Positions 18,101-26,516 of a stretch of DNA of 64,000 nt are shown here, piece after piece; positions within the stretch are counted from its first letter, which is position 1, and every line of letters starts with the position of its first letter. The DNA is from Eubacterium sp. GTDB lineage: Bacteria > Bacillota > Clostridia > Lachnospirales > Lachnospiraceae. The position numbers and the translations under genes were made by a program. The DNA is taken from assembly GCA_017539165.1 (NCBI GenBank), contig JAFYHN010000020.1:1-64000 (forward strand). The letters run 5' to 3'. The notes beneath the pieces were generated by a model. That model had not been told where the DNA came from. It ran no database searches and saw only the letters and a program-made list of their open reading frames with translations.

Positions 18101-18684
18101 AGGATGTCATTTACACGATTAAGATTCACATGTTCAGCATCAAGCTGTTTCTCTGTGATCTGCTTATTCTTCTTATACTTAACGATACCGGCAGCTTCAT
18201 CAAAAAGCGCACGTCTGTCATCCGGCTTGTCAGACATAATACGTTCGATCTGACCCTGTCCGATGATAGAGTAGCCTTCTTTACCGATACCTGTATCAAA
18301 AAAGAGCGAGTTGATATCTTTAAGTCTGGAAACATTTCCATTCAGCAGATACTCGCTTTCTCCGGAACGGTAGACTCTTCGTGCAACCGTTACCTCGTTA
18401 TAATCTATAGGAAGACTATGGTCCGAATTATCCAGAGTTATAGCAACATATGCTGCAGCCTGCGGCTTTCTCAGCTCAGTTCCCGAGAAGATAACATCCT
18501 CCATCTTGGAACCTCTCAGCTTTGATGCGCTCTGCTCACCGAGCACCCATCTTACGGCATCAGCTACATTACTTTTACCTGAACCATTCGGTCCTACAAT
18601 ACCTGTTATTCCCTGTTCAAATCTGAAATCTATCTTATTGGCAAATGACTTGAATCCATTTACCTCAATACTCTTGAGATACAT
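15127..18684 (-). CDS. smc: Chromosome segregation protein SMC
   Basis: A full-length 1185-residue SMC ATPase, the core of condensin with ScpA and ScpB (both encoded at 44465-45836). The head has Walker A GPNGSGKSN at about residues 32-40. Long coiled coils flank a hinge at about 500-650 (GVVADIISTEKEYETAIETA and TPGGAMTGGAFKNSS). The C-terminal head carries the signature LSGGEKSLTAISLLFAI and Walker B PFCLLDEIEAALDDSNV. The ATG at 18684 (MYLKSIEVNGFKSF) is preferred over one seven codons upstream because AAGGA precedes it and overlap with rnc disappears. Confidence 0.98.
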   Translation of the reverse strand: MYLKSIEVNGFKSFANKIDFRFEQGITGIVGPNGSGKSNVADAVRWVLGEQSASKLRGSKMEDVIFSGTELRKPQAAAYVAITLDNSDHSLPIDYNEVTVARRVYRSGESEYLLNGNVSRLKDINSLFFDTGIGKEGYSIIGQGQIERIMSDKPDDRRALFDEAAGIVKYKKNKQITEKQLDAEHVNLNRVNDILSGLEERVEPLRQQSEKAKIYLELKDRQKVLDIGSFLFQVDKIREELDEKRENLGITEADTERLKEEFDFTKAEYERLEESLEKLNLSIDDAKGIINEKKLENEHADGEARVIRERISSEDVINSEINGQIEKTLSKINELNEQKKSYEDAKALIQDELKAKEKLSSEIDKERIEAENEEMKVAAKIETAKSDIIEFINEGGNLKEKIARYDTMLENIKLRKSELNSRYLADKSEQQAALSEKQTLETELDNVNESLEKNRSKLSKCETELRDVSDKSGTVKTDIQKYNQRIISLQSRYESLRNLTERYEGFGQSIKKVMERKTQNKKIVGVVADIISTEKEYETAIETALGGSIQNIVTEDENTAKEMIAYLRTNKFGRATFLPITSVTRRGNVSPEALNETGVIGVASQLVKTDKKYAGIIESLLGRSIVVDNIDNAIRIARKYNQSLRLVTPAGDLITPGGAMTGGAFKNSSNLLGRKRELEDIQKEIGDTNIKLRKAREEDSTLSMRKETLREERTNLTSLIQKLSIDQNSVNIGLKNVSERLEDIEKSFANIKKEDVQLDTQVDQIDQNKKDIFDTEKHHESQITERESMIAQLETELSAKRDVKHAVEEKLSAIALEIAGVKQNLSHSDNDINRVIFDIEDLQEEVDILQKRLLDNSSNVKELEKELTSLDKTKADNMAIIEKKSGELEGFVKEKESINSSHKDFFAKREKLSQDINGLEKAAYTLKLSIEKLEEERDKASNYMWEEYELTYSSAEQLRSDDLGTPAEIKKEMGAVRQKIKSLGDVNVNAIEEYKEVSERYEFLKEQRDDILEAENNLRGIIADLDRAMKETFAEKFKDIRVTFNKVFKELFGGGKGDLILVDEDDILETGIIINAQPPGKKLQNMMQLSGGEKSLTAISLLFAIQSLKPSPFCLLDEIEAALDDSNVGRFAHYLDKLTKHTQFVVITHRKGTMEAANRLYGITMQEKGVSTLVSVNLIEDKLDD

Positions 18685-18685
18685 A

Positions 18686-19378
18686 TCAAAAATCCTTATC
18701 CTCAAAGTTAAGTTTTATGATGGTCTTGTGGGCAGCAACCTGCTCAGCCATCTTCTTGGTCTGTCCTGTACCGGAAGCCATGGTCTCACCATTAAGTCTT
18801 GCGATACATTCATATACACGGTTATGTTCCGGACCGTGCATGGACACAAGCTTATAATCAAGCTTAAGGCCTTCTGCCTGTGCATACTCCTGAAGAGTAG
18901 ACTTGGCATCGAAAAATGTTGATTTATTCTCTATATCATTCAGCAGGAATTTGTTGACGTACTTCTCAGCTTCTTCCATTCCCCCATCGAGAAATATTGC
19001 CCCCAGAACTGACTCGAAAAGGTCACATAGTATGGACGGTCTGTTCATACCACCTGTAAGCTCTTCACCATGGCTTAGATATAAATACTCTCCGAATCCC
19101 AGTTCCTTAGTAATCTGTGACAGCGTATACTCGCAGACAAGACTTGCTCTTAGTTTAGTAAGCTCACCTTCCGACTTCTCAGGATACTTAAGAAACAGTT
19201 CTTTACTTGTAACATACTCAAGAATCGCATCCCCGAGAAATTCATATCTCTCATAGGAGCTGTTCTCCATATGCATTTCATTTGCATATGATTTATGAAT
19301 AAACGCTGTGTCTATATGTTTTTTATCTTTGAAGTGATACCCGAGTATCTCTTCAAGTTCTGAATAATCTTTATTCAT
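18686..19378 (-). CDS. rnc: Ribonuclease III
   Basis: A 230-residue double-strand-specific endoribonuclease for rRNA and mRNA processing. The catalytic domain shows the signature ERYEFLGDAILEYV (about residues 43-56) and the second acidic site FESVLGAIFLDGG. The C-terminal dsRNA-binding domain runs from DAKSTLQEYAQ to EQVAAHKTIIKL. It overlaps plsX by eight bases and ends one base before the smc start, so plsX-rnc-smc is a single transcription unit. Confidence 0.97.
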   Translation of the reverse strand: MNKDYSELEEILGYHFKDKKHIDTAFIHKSYANEMHMENSSYERYEFLGDAILEYVTSKELFLKYPEKSEGELTKLRASLVCEYTLSQITKELGFGEYLYLSHGEELTGGMNRPSILCDLFESVLGAIFLDGGMEEAEKYVNKFLLNDIENKSTFFDAKSTLQEYAQAEGLKLDYKLVSMHGPEHNRVYECIARLNGETMASGTGQTKKMAEQVAAHKTIIKLNFEDKDF

Positions 19379-20384
19379 TATTATCCTCGAATCCTTCTAC
19401 AATCTTACGGCTTACGTCATTCTTGACAAATGACACACACTGATCAATAGCGGATATAACTTCACCCTCTTTGGAATTGCCATGAATCTTCACAACAAGT
19501 CCCTTGAGTCCGAGAAGCGGTGCACCTCCCTTGTCGGATGCATCAAACTTCTTGAGAGTCTTCTTCATGCTAGACTTAATAAGCATAGCTCCCACCTTAC
19601 TCTTGAAGGATGAGAGAAAGGCCCCTTTAAGCTCTTTAAGAATCATCTTAGAGAGACCTTCATAAAGTTTTATGATAACATTACCGACAAAACCGTCAGC
19701 AACTATGACATCCGCCTTTCCGTAAGGAATGGCTCTGGATTCGATATATCCGGTATAATTGATATCTTTGTTTTCCTTGAGAAGTTCATTTGCCGCTTTA
19801 ACGAGAGCATTTCCCTTCTCTTCTTCGGTTCCAACATTTGCAAGAGCAACTCGCGGATTCTTGACTCCGCAGACACATTCCATATAGATGGAACCCATCT
19901 CAGCAAACTGGTTGAGAACCTCGGGCTTTACATCGACATTGGCACCACAGTCAAGAAGAAGTGAAGGCTTAGCAGAAGTTGGAAGCAAATGTGCAAGAGG
20001 AGTCCTCTTAACTCCCTTGGCTCTTCCGACAACGAACTGGCCGCCGGCAAGTATCGCACCGGTGCTGCCCGCAGAGATAAATGCATCTGCTTTTTCTTCC
20101 TTAATAAGATTAAGTCCGACAACAAGCGATGAATCCTTCTTCTCTCTGACTGCCTTGACTGGAGATTCGTTAAGACTTATCTCCTCGGTGGCATTTACAA
20201 TCTCGATCCTATTCTTATCATATTCATACTCGGAAAGCAGTCTCTCAAGCTCACTCTCATGGCCGGTGAGAAAAATCTTGACATCCTGATTTCTCTTTAT
20301 ACCTTCGACGGCGCCCTTGACACAGAATGCTGCTCCGTTATCTCCGCCGATCGTATCAATGACAATTCTGATATAATCTCCCAA
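19371..20384 (-). CDS. plsX: Phosphate acyltransferase PlsX
   Basis: A 337-residue enzyme making acyl-phosphate from acyl-ACP, the first step of phospholipid synthesis in Gram-positives; PlsY (46836-47513) uses its product. Family stretches include IRIVIDTIGGDNG at the N-terminus, DAFISAGSTGAILAGGQF and DVIVADGFVGNVIIKLYEG. It uses a TTG start with GAGGTG just upstream. Immediately 3' is rnc rather than the fabD/fabG/acpP genes often found between plsX and rnc. Confidence 0.95.
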   Translation of the reverse strand: MGDYIRIVIDTIGGDNGAAFCVKGAVEGIKRNQDVKIFLTGHESELERLLSEYEYDKNRIEIVNATEEISLNESPVKAVREKKDSSLVVGLNLIKEEKADAFISAGSTGAILAGGQFVVGRAKGVKRTPLAHLLPTSAKPSLLLDCGANVDVKPEVLNQFAEMGSIYMECVCGVKNPRVALANVGTEEEKGNALVKAANELLKENKDINYTGYIESRAIPYGKADVIVADGFVGNVIIKLYEGLSKMILKELKGAFLSSFKSKVGAMLIKSSMKKTLKKFDASDKGGAPLLGLKGLVVKIHGNSKEGEVISAIDQCVSFVKNDVSRKIVEGFEDNNE

Positions 20385-20433
20385 TTTTCACCTCGGTATA
20401 AATTTTTTAATAGTTTTACGCGTTAACTTGTCT

Positions 20434-20462
20434 ATTGTAGCCTATAGAGAATATAATTGCAA
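20434..20462 (-). promoter_or_regulatory. Promoter of the plsX-rnc-smc operon
   Basis: TTGCAA (20457-20462), 17-base spacer, TACAAT (20434-20439) on the minus strand, about 45 bases before the plsX start and downstream of the rpmF terminator. Confidence 0.75.
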
Positions 20463-20467
20463 GCGAC

Positions 20468-20508
20468 AAAAAGAAAACCGACAGAGAGAATTATGCTCAT
20501 CTGTCGGT
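20468..20508 (-). terminator. Intrinsic terminator of rpmF
   Basis: Nine-base arms ACCGACAGA/TCTGTCGGT (20477-20485 and 20500-20508) with TTTTCTTTTT following on the minus strand. It separates rpmF from plsX. Confidence 0.88.
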
Positions 20509-20536
20509 TTAATTTGTTCATTCATTCTGCAATCTA

Positions 20537-20716
20537 TTAGTTAACTGCGATGATCTCCTTGTTACCATATGATCCACAGTTCTTGCATACTCTGTGAGGC
20601 ATCATAAGCTCGCCACACTTTGGGCACTTAACAAGATTAGGAGTAGCCATCTTCCAGTTAGCTCTTCTCTTGTCACGTCTAGCTTTTGAAATCTTTCCCT
20701 TAGGACAAATTGACAT
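20537..20716 (-). CDS. rpmF: 50S ribosomal protein L32
   Basis: A 59-residue protein, MSICPKGKISKARRDKRRAN at the N-terminus, with the zinc-ribbon form CPKCGELMMPHRVCKNCG (two CxxC pairs) near residues 31-48. It is a component of the large ribosomal subunit near the peptidyl transferase centre. AAGGAGGTG precedes the ATG by a good spacing, and a perfect consensus promoter lies 50 bases further up. The rpmF-plsX order is conserved in many bacteria, but here a terminator and a separate promoter split the pair. Confidence 0.96.
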   Translation of the reverse strand: MSICPKGKISKARRDKRRANWKMATPNLVKCPKCGELMMPHRVCKNCGSYGNKEIIAVN

Positions 20717-20769
20717 ATCGATTACACCTCCTTAATGTAAGACTTGGTTTTTCAAACCACACTTGACCT

Positions 20770-20798
20770 ATTATACTTATGGACACTATTCTTGTCAA
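20770..20798 (-). promoter_or_regulatory. Consensus promoter of rpmF
   Basis: TTGACA (20793-20798), 17-base spacer, TATAAT (20770-20775), minus strand. The leader includes the small hairpin TGGTTT-GAAA-AACCA. Confidence 0.88.
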
Positions 20799-20865
20799 CA
20801 AGTTTTTTCGATCAAGACAAATTATTTTTTTACTTAGTTTTTTCTAGGTTTTTTCTTATTATTCT

Positions 20866-22059
20866 TTACAGGAGTGCAGCTGTCTCTCTGGCGATCGCAA
20901 GTTCCTCATTTGTAGGAAGTACAACTACCTTAACTTTTGAATCTGCTGTAGAGATTTCAGCGTACTTTCCGCGGATTGTCTTGTTGAGTTCTTCGTCGAT
21001 CTTAACTCCAAGATATCCGAAGTTCTTCATAACTTCGCTTCTTACATGAGCATCGTTCTCGCCGATACCAGCTGTAAATGCGATGAGGTCAACTCCATTC
21101 ATAGAAGCAACATAGCTACCAACGAGCTTAACTACGCTGTGAACAAATACATCAAATGCATACTGGCATCTCTTGTCACCTTCTTTGATACCTGCATCGA
21201 TATCTCTTGCATCTCCAGACTTACCTGAGATTCCAAGAAGTCCTGACTGCTTATTAAGGATGTTGAGTATCTCATCGATGCTCTTTCCTTCTTTATTTGC
21301 GATGTACTGGATTATAGCTGGATCGATGTTACCACTTCTTGTAGCCATAACTACACCTTCAAGTGGTGTAAGACCCATTGATGTATCTACTGACTTTCCA
21401 CCCTGAACAGCTGTGATACTTGATCCACCACCGAGATGGCAAACGATGATCTTAGTATCTTCAACTGGCTTATTAAGAAGCTTAGCAGCTTCTTTAGATA
21501 CGAAGCTGTGGCTTGTTCCGTGGAAACCGTATCTTCTTACCTTATACTTATCATAGTATTCAAATGGAATTCCATAGAGGAACGCATTTGCTGGCATTGT
21601 CTGATGGAATGCTGTGTCAAATGTAACACACTGAGGTACATTTGGCATAAGCTTCTGGCATGCTTTGATACCGAGAAGGTTAGCAGGATTGTGAAGAGGT
21701 GCAAGGTCTGAGCACTGCTCGATCTTAGCGATAACATCGTCATCAACCTTAACTGAAGCGTTGAAGAACTCTCCACCATGAACAACTCTGTGTCCTACTG
21801 CATCGATCTCGTCAAGAGACTTAACTGCTCCGTCAGCAGGGTCAAGAAGAATATCTATTACAGCCTGGAATGCTACACCGTGATCAGGTAACGCGATGTT
21901 GAGCTCTTTCTTCTCACCTGATGCTGTATTATACTTAACACAGCCCATATCCATTCCTATTCTCTCGCAGAGACCTTTTGCAAGTACTCCCTCTGTCTCA
22001 GAATCGATCAACTGATATTTTAATGTAGTTGATCCGGCATTAATTACTAGAATCTTCAT
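20866..22059 (-). CDS. ackA: Acetate kinase
   Basis: A 397-residue enzyme interconverting acetyl phosphate + ADP and acetate + ATP, the ATP-yielding end of mixed-acid fermentation. The ASKHA-fold signatures are present: MKILVINAGSTTLKYQL at the start, FDTAFHQTMP, YGFHGTSHSFV and CHLGGGSSITAVQGG, with TAGIGENDAHVR near the end. Length is exactly that of the family. The usual partner pta is not adjacent; a diguanylate cyclase gene lies 70 bases upstream and rpmF downstream. Confidence 0.97.
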   Translation of the reverse strand: MKILVINAGSTTLKYQLIDSETEGVLAKGLCERIGMDMGCVKYNTASGEKKELNIALPDHGVAFQAVIDILLDPADGAVKSLDEIDAVGHRVVHGGEFFNASVKVDDDVIAKIEQCSDLAPLHNPANLLGIKACQKLMPNVPQCVTFDTAFHQTMPANAFLYGIPFEYYDKYKVRRYGFHGTSHSFVSKEAAKLLNKPVEDTKIIVCHLGGGSSITAVQGGKSVDTSMGLTPLEGVVMATRSGNIDPAIIQYIANKEGKSIDEILNILNKQSGLLGISGKSGDARDIDAGIKEGDKRCQYAFDVFVHSVVKLVGSYVASMNGVDLIAFTAGIGENDAHVRSEVMKNFGYLGVKIDEELNKTIRGKYAEISTADSKVKVVVLPTNEELAIARETAALL

Positions 22060-22129
22060 TTTATTTTACCTTCTTTCTTGAAAAAAATAATTAGCTTGGT
22101 TAAAGACATCGTGTGTCGCAAACGACGCC

Positions 22130-23863
22130 TTATGCAGGAGTGGCTTCCGCTTCTCTTCCATTGATCACAATAAGACCACGTCCATGCATTTTACTGTAAT
22201 ACATTGCCTGATCCGCCCTGTCAACAAGATCATCTATCCTGTCGCAGTTTTCTCTGTACGAAGCAAGTCCCATGCTTACATTTATATTTATCTTCATATC
22301 CTCAAATTCTATAACCTGTGATGTGATCTCATCATGCATATCTTTGAGAATCTGATAAGCTGTATCTATATCAACATTTCGAAGTATAAGCAGGAATTCC
22401 TCACCACCGAATCTCACGGCAGTTCCATGATATTTCTTCGCGTATTTGTCATCAACCCGGGCAACAGCCTTGATGACTTCATCACCGGCTAGATGTCCAT
22501 ACGTGTCATTGATTGTTTTGAAATGATCTATATCCATCATGGCAACAGTCAGTGTATCGCCAGTCTCATGAATCTCTTCTTTAAGTTCCTGATAGAACTG
22601 ATTAAAATATGTACGGTTGAATATCTTCGTAAGTCCATCTTTCTTGGCCATATCTTCTGCTCGAAGATAAAGTCTGGTGGAGATCATAGCGGATGTGAAA
22701 TCCATCATGGAAGTCTCGTAGAACGAATATCCGTTACTGAAGAAGTCGAGCTTACTTGAAGTTACGACCATAACTCCATATACCTTTCCATTTTCATAAG
22801 CCGGAAATGCAACAGCATTACATATTCTTCCTTCCTGAAGATATTCTGATTTAAATACACCATTTTCGCAAAGAACTATAGGATCTACAGTATTCTTCAG
22901 TTTAACCATCTGATATATATCAGGAAGATCCTGTCTAAGCACGTCTTCAGATATGCTATTTACCGACTTATAAACCTGAAATGGTTCTTCGTTCATATAA
23001 ACATTACTTTCAACATATAAGCCAACAGCTCCGGCACTTTTAACACGGATTACATTTTCCAGCATAAAGACCGCATTCTTCTCAATATCAAAGCTCGAGG
23101 CAAAATGCTTCATAACTTCTATAAGAGAACGAGTTTCCAGATTGCTTTCAGCAAGATCATTATTGACCTTGGTAAGATTGATCTTCTGGAAATTAATCTC
23201 GCTGTTTACCTTTTCAACTCTTTCACGGAATTCAACGAGCTGTTTATTCTCTTCAACTATATCAGAATTCGCAAAAAAGAGTTTCGTGTACTTATCGTCC
23301 AGAATCTTCACCATATCGACAAATATCATATGCATCGCATCACATACGATAACAGCAACTATTACAACCGGCCAATAGATTATGATCCATATTCCGTGAA
23401 CAAACGTCTTATAATGAAAAATTGTTAGTATCATTACAGCCACAAATACCGTGAGTGTAATGAGAATATAATTGGTAAATGAATTAAAAATATCGCAAAA
23501 CAGCGTGTGCTGAATTACGAGATAGATCATACATAGATATATACATACTAATAATCCACGTGGAATAAGCGTTATAAGGCCACCGGATGCAAGTGCTAAT
23601 ATATAGCAACACATTCTTAACGCATATATTATGCCTGGTATATTCTCCTCTTTGGGATCGAGATTCTTTATCTTTTTGAAAAAAATAGTCTCATCCAAAA
23701 TAAGCATAGTCATCGGTACCACGATATAGTACACAGTGATGCCGGTATGCTTGGTGATACCACTAATCCTGATCAGCACCATCAGGACTGCCATTAAACC
23801 GTATATAATCCTGTTAAATATATAGAACCTGCTTAGCAGGCTCTGCTTAAATTCAGTCGTCAT
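22130..23863 (-). CDS. Membrane diguanylate cyclase with GAF-like and GGDEF domains
   Basis: A 577-residue sensor enzyme that makes cyclic di-GMP. About six membrane segments occupy residues 20-190, then a short coiled coil, a GAF-like domain (about 235-395) that may sense a ligand, and a C-terminal GGDEF domain (about 405-570). The active-site loop is RFGGEEFLLI, so catalysis should be intact. The position of the inhibitory I-site (RxxD five residues before the loop) reads KYHG, so product feedback is probably absent. It has its own likely promoter (23900-23928). No c-di-GMP effector or phosphodiesterase is nearby. Confidence 0.92.
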   Translation of the reverse strand: MTTEFKQSLLSRFYIFNRIIYGLMAVLMVLIRISGITKHTGITVYYIVVPMTMLILDETIFFKKIKNLDPKEENIPGIIYALRMCCYILALASGGLITLIPRGLLVCIYLCMIYLVIQHTLFCDIFNSFTNYILITLTVFVAVMILTIFHYKTFVHGIWIIIYWPVVIVAVIVCDAMHMIFVDMVKILDDKYTKLFFANSDIVEENKQLVEFRERVEKVNSEINFQKINLTKVNNDLAESNLETRSLIEVMKHFASSFDIEKNAVFMLENVIRVKSAGAVGLYVESNVYMNEEPFQVYKSVNSISEDVLRQDLPDIYQMVKLKNTVDPIVLCENGVFKSEYLQEGRICNAVAFPAYENGKVYGVMVVTSSKLDFFSNGYSFYETSMMDFTSAMISTRLYLRAEDMAKKDGLTKIFNRTYFNQFYQELKEEIHETGDTLTVAMMDIDHFKTINDTYGHLAGDEVIKAVARVDDKYAKKYHGTAVRFGGEEFLLILRNVDIDTAYQILKDMHDEITSQVIEFEDMKININVSMGLASYRENCDRIDDLVDRADQAMYYSKMHGRGLIVINGREAEATPA

Positions 23864-23899
23864 ATATACCTCACAAATAGATATGCAATCACATGTGTA

Positions 23900-23928
23900 A
23901 TTCTATCACAACGGGTATGTTCCATCAA
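23900..23928 (-). promoter_or_regulatory. Probable promoter of the diguanylate cyclase gene
   Basis: TTGATG (23923-23928), 17-base spacer, TAGAAT (23900-23905), minus strand, 37 bases before the start codon. Confidence 0.55.
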
Positions 23929-23959
23929 GACAAGAATGTTGGTATTTATATAGTATCTA

Positions 23960-25084
23960 TTATTTTCCAAATATAATATCTCGCAGAGTCGGATGAATGG
24001 TATCATATGCCATACCAAAGTTTCTAACATGCATAAGATATACAAAGCTCGTCTTTGAAACTGTATCCATCTGGATACATGCTCCGGCAGCTCCATCCCA
24101 ACCGAATATTCCGACAGGAGAAGTTGAACCGACAAGTTCAGGATGCATCAGAATCTGCATACCGCATCCATAACCGTATCCTTTTCTCCCCATAGTCGTA
24201 GCTATATCTTCTATACCTGCTTCACACAGAAGATTCTTCTTAAAACGTTCTACTGATTCCGCTTTCAAAATCCTTGTTTCATCCGCAGTCACTCCACCAC
24301 AAGCTAATGTATCTGCTAGTCTCGCATAATCTTCAGTACAACTTATGAGTCCCGCTCCACCGCTCTGATAACTTTCCGAGAACTGATAGTTACAGGTCTG
24401 TTCCATAGGAACTATTCCGTCTTCATTTGCAATGTACTGCTGTGCCAGACGTTCCAAGCCATCGTTCTCCGGCTTAGCAAAAAACGTATCATTCATTTTA
24501 ACTGGTTCCCAGATATTCTTCTTCAGATATTCGCCAAAGCTCATTCCTGATACTACCTCTATTATTGCCGCAGCCACATCATGGCTCAGACTATAAAGGA
24601 AATGTGTTCCTGGTACGAATTCCAGCGGAGTTTCAACAAATGAATCTACAATCTCTCGAGTAGTAGCTTTCTGTCCTTTTTCTTTTAATACACGCATAAT
24701 CCCGGGACGAGTCAGAACGTAATCAAGACCTGACTGCATAGATAAAAGATGCCATATCTTCATCGGCTCTTTTAGATCACGAACACCATCTTTATCTTTA
24801 ACCTTCAGATTCTGATAAGCCGGAAGATATCTGCCCACTTCATCACCAAGAGATATCTTTCCCTGTTCGATAAGCTGCATCATCGAAGTCATAGTCTGAA
24901 TCTTAGTCATCGAAAACATCAGATATCTCTGATCAGTCTGAACCTGTTTGGTCTTATTAACATCAACAGTACCCTTCATATGTCTGTATACCTGCTTATG
25001 ATCACGATATACAATACAATCCACAGATGGTATCCCTATATCCAGTAGAGAATCGAGATAGCTTGTTAGTTTATCTTCATTCAC
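23960..25084 (-). CDS. Serine hydrolase of the beta-lactamase/esterase fold
   Basis: A 374-residue cytosolic-looking protein (no signal peptide) of the class C beta-lactamase/family VIII esterase fold. The nucleophile motif SxxK is SMTK in LMFSMTKIQTM. The Tyr motif is FLYSLSHDVAAA, with Leu where penicillin-binding relatives have Asn (YxN). The third motif is FGWDGAAG, the WxG form seen in esterases of this group. An esterase or amidase is therefore likelier than a true beta-lactamase. The GTG start at 25084 follows GGGGAG; an upstream TTG (25129) sits only a few bases past the -10 and is not credible. Confidence 0.85.
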   Translation of the reverse strand: MNEDKLTSYLDSLLDIGIPSVDCIVYRDHKQVYRHMKGTVDVNKTKQVQTDQRYLMFSMTKIQTMTSMMQLIEQGKISLGDEVGRYLPAYQNLKVKDKDGVRDLKEPMKIWHLLSMQSGLDYVLTRPGIMRVLKEKGQKATTREIVDSFVETPLEFVPGTHFLYSLSHDVAAAIIEVVSGMSFGEYLKKNIWEPVKMNDTFFAKPENDGLERLAQQYIANEDGIVPMEQTCNYQFSESYQSGGAGLISCTEDYARLADTLACGGVTADETRILKAESVERFKKNLLCEAGIEDIATTMGRKGYGYGCGMQILMHPELVGSTSPVGIFGWDGAAGACIQMDTVSKTSFVYLMHVRNFGMAYDTIHPTLRDIIFGK

Positions 25085-25131
25085 TTTGATTATTACTCCC
25101 CTCGTAAAATCATTTAATACATATGACAAAC

Positions 25132-25160
25132 ATTATAAAACAATCGAACGCTATTGGCAA
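25132..25160 (-). promoter_or_regulatory. Promoter of the serine hydrolase gene
   Basis: TTGCCA (25155-25160), 17-base spacer, TATAAT (25132-25137), minus strand. Transcription should begin near 25125. Confidence 0.78.
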
Positions 25161-25204
25161 AATAAACGTGCGACTGTTTTTAAGGATTATATATTGGGTC
25201 TGTA

Positions 25205-26512
25205 TCATCCGGCTATCGCCTCTAACGGTTTGATTTTAGCAGCCCACCTGGCCGGAAATGCTCCTGCGAGCACAGATACAAGAACTGATGCCGCAATCGC
25301 GCCTACAATAAGCCAGGCCGGTGTTGTCATGATCCACGTTTCTTCCGGCAGTTTCATAAACTCGACCATCTTCTTATTTATAAATATATCAACTATCAGT
25401 GATAGTCCAACTCCAAGAACGCCTCCAATGAATCCCATAAGCGCAGATTCAAAAAGAAACATTAAGCTTATATCGTCGCTGTCGGAGCCTATCATCTTAA
25501 GAAGACCTATTTCTCTGACTCTGTCATAGACTGCCGTCATCATAGTATTGATAATCCCGATAACTGCAACCAGCGCTGCTATGATTCCAAGAGCTCCTAG
25601 TACAAACTGAATTGTACCTATAGTTGTAGTGACACTCTTCAGATTTTCAAGATTATTACTAACCTCAAAGCCCATATCTTTTACAATCTTTGATACCCGC
25701 TCCACATTACCAACGCTGTCTACTCTTATATAAAGCGAGTCATAAACCCAGACTGAATATGGACGATCATTCTTATCGACTGGCTGCCCGGGTATCCTTC
25801 CGTCTACAGCCTGTCTTTTCAGATAGAACTTCATCGTATCCAGATCCGTATATATATTAAAATCATATTCATTATCAGTCTCGCCAACTATTCTCAGTTT
25901 CTGATAATTATGTTCCTCTTCACCTTCCTCAGACTCAGTCGACTCAGCGTCGGATGGAGAACCGTTATCAACCTTTTCCGTTTCATAGTCAAACCGTTTT
26001 CCTACCAGCGAATCATTCATCTTGGAGCTATCACTAAAAAGCTGCCAGGTTTTTTCATTAAACATAAAGTATCTTATACCATTACCGACAAGTAGTTCTG
26101 GTCGTGAGCCATTTTTAGCAGGAAGCTCTCCTTCTTTCAAGGTCAGATTCTGCATATATTCGACTGGTACACCTGAAATCTCTCCAAAATACATATATCC
26201 GCTTAGTTTAGCATTTCCCTGTATTCTTATCACCGGATAAACTCCATCTACATTATCAAGTTTTCCTATCTTCTTTACAACTGAGTCAGTAATGATCCGA
26301 TCTTTCCTCTGTTTATTCAGAGATGAAACCTGAATCTCCTTAAAGCTTCCATTCTTTTCCACTTCTTCCAACATCGACTTCTTAGCACCAAGACCAATCG
26401 TAAGCATAGTGACAATGGACATGATACCAATCATTATACCGACTATAGTAAGAGCTGTTCTTAGCTTTCTGAGTTTTATATTGGCAATACTGAGTCGTAT
26501 TATATATCCCAT
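25205..26512 (-). CDS. ABC transporter permease, MacB-like
   Basis: A 435-residue FtsX/MacB-type permease. One N-terminal membrane helix (TALTIVGIMIGIMSIVTMLTIG) is followed by an extracytoplasmic MacB-PCD-like domain at about residues 45-300. Its low-complexity acidic insert is rich in Ser and Glu near 195-210. Three C-terminal helices contain the coupling sequence DRVREIGLLKMIG and end in PLEAIAG. It is the last gene of an ATPase-permease-CARDB protein-permease operon, beginning four bases after the CARDB-like gene. Such systems export lipids, peptides or antibiotics by a mechanotransmission mechanism. Confidence 0.9.
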   Translation of the reverse strand: MGYIIRLSIANIKLRKLRTALTIVGIMIGIMSIVTMLTIGLGAKKSMLEEVEKNGSFKEIQVSSLNKQRKDRIITDSVVKKIGKLDNVDGVYPVIRIQGNAKLSGYMYFGEISGVPVEYMQNLTLKEGELPAKNGSRPELLVGNGIRYFMFNEKTWQLFSDSSKMNDSLVGKRFDYETEKVDNGSPSDAESTESEEGEEEHNYQKLRIVGETDNEYDFNIYTDLDTMKFYLKRQAVDGRIPGQPVDKNDRPYSVWVYDSLYIRVDSVGNVERVSKIVKDMGFEVSNNLENLKSVTTTIGTIQFVLGALGIIAALVAVIGIINTMMTAVYDRVREIGLLKMIGSDSDDISLMFLFESALMGFIGGVLGVGLSLIVDIFINKKMVEFMKLPEETWIMTTPAWLIVGAIAASVLVSVLAGAFPARWAAKIKPLEAIAG

Positions 26513-26516
26513 ATCA

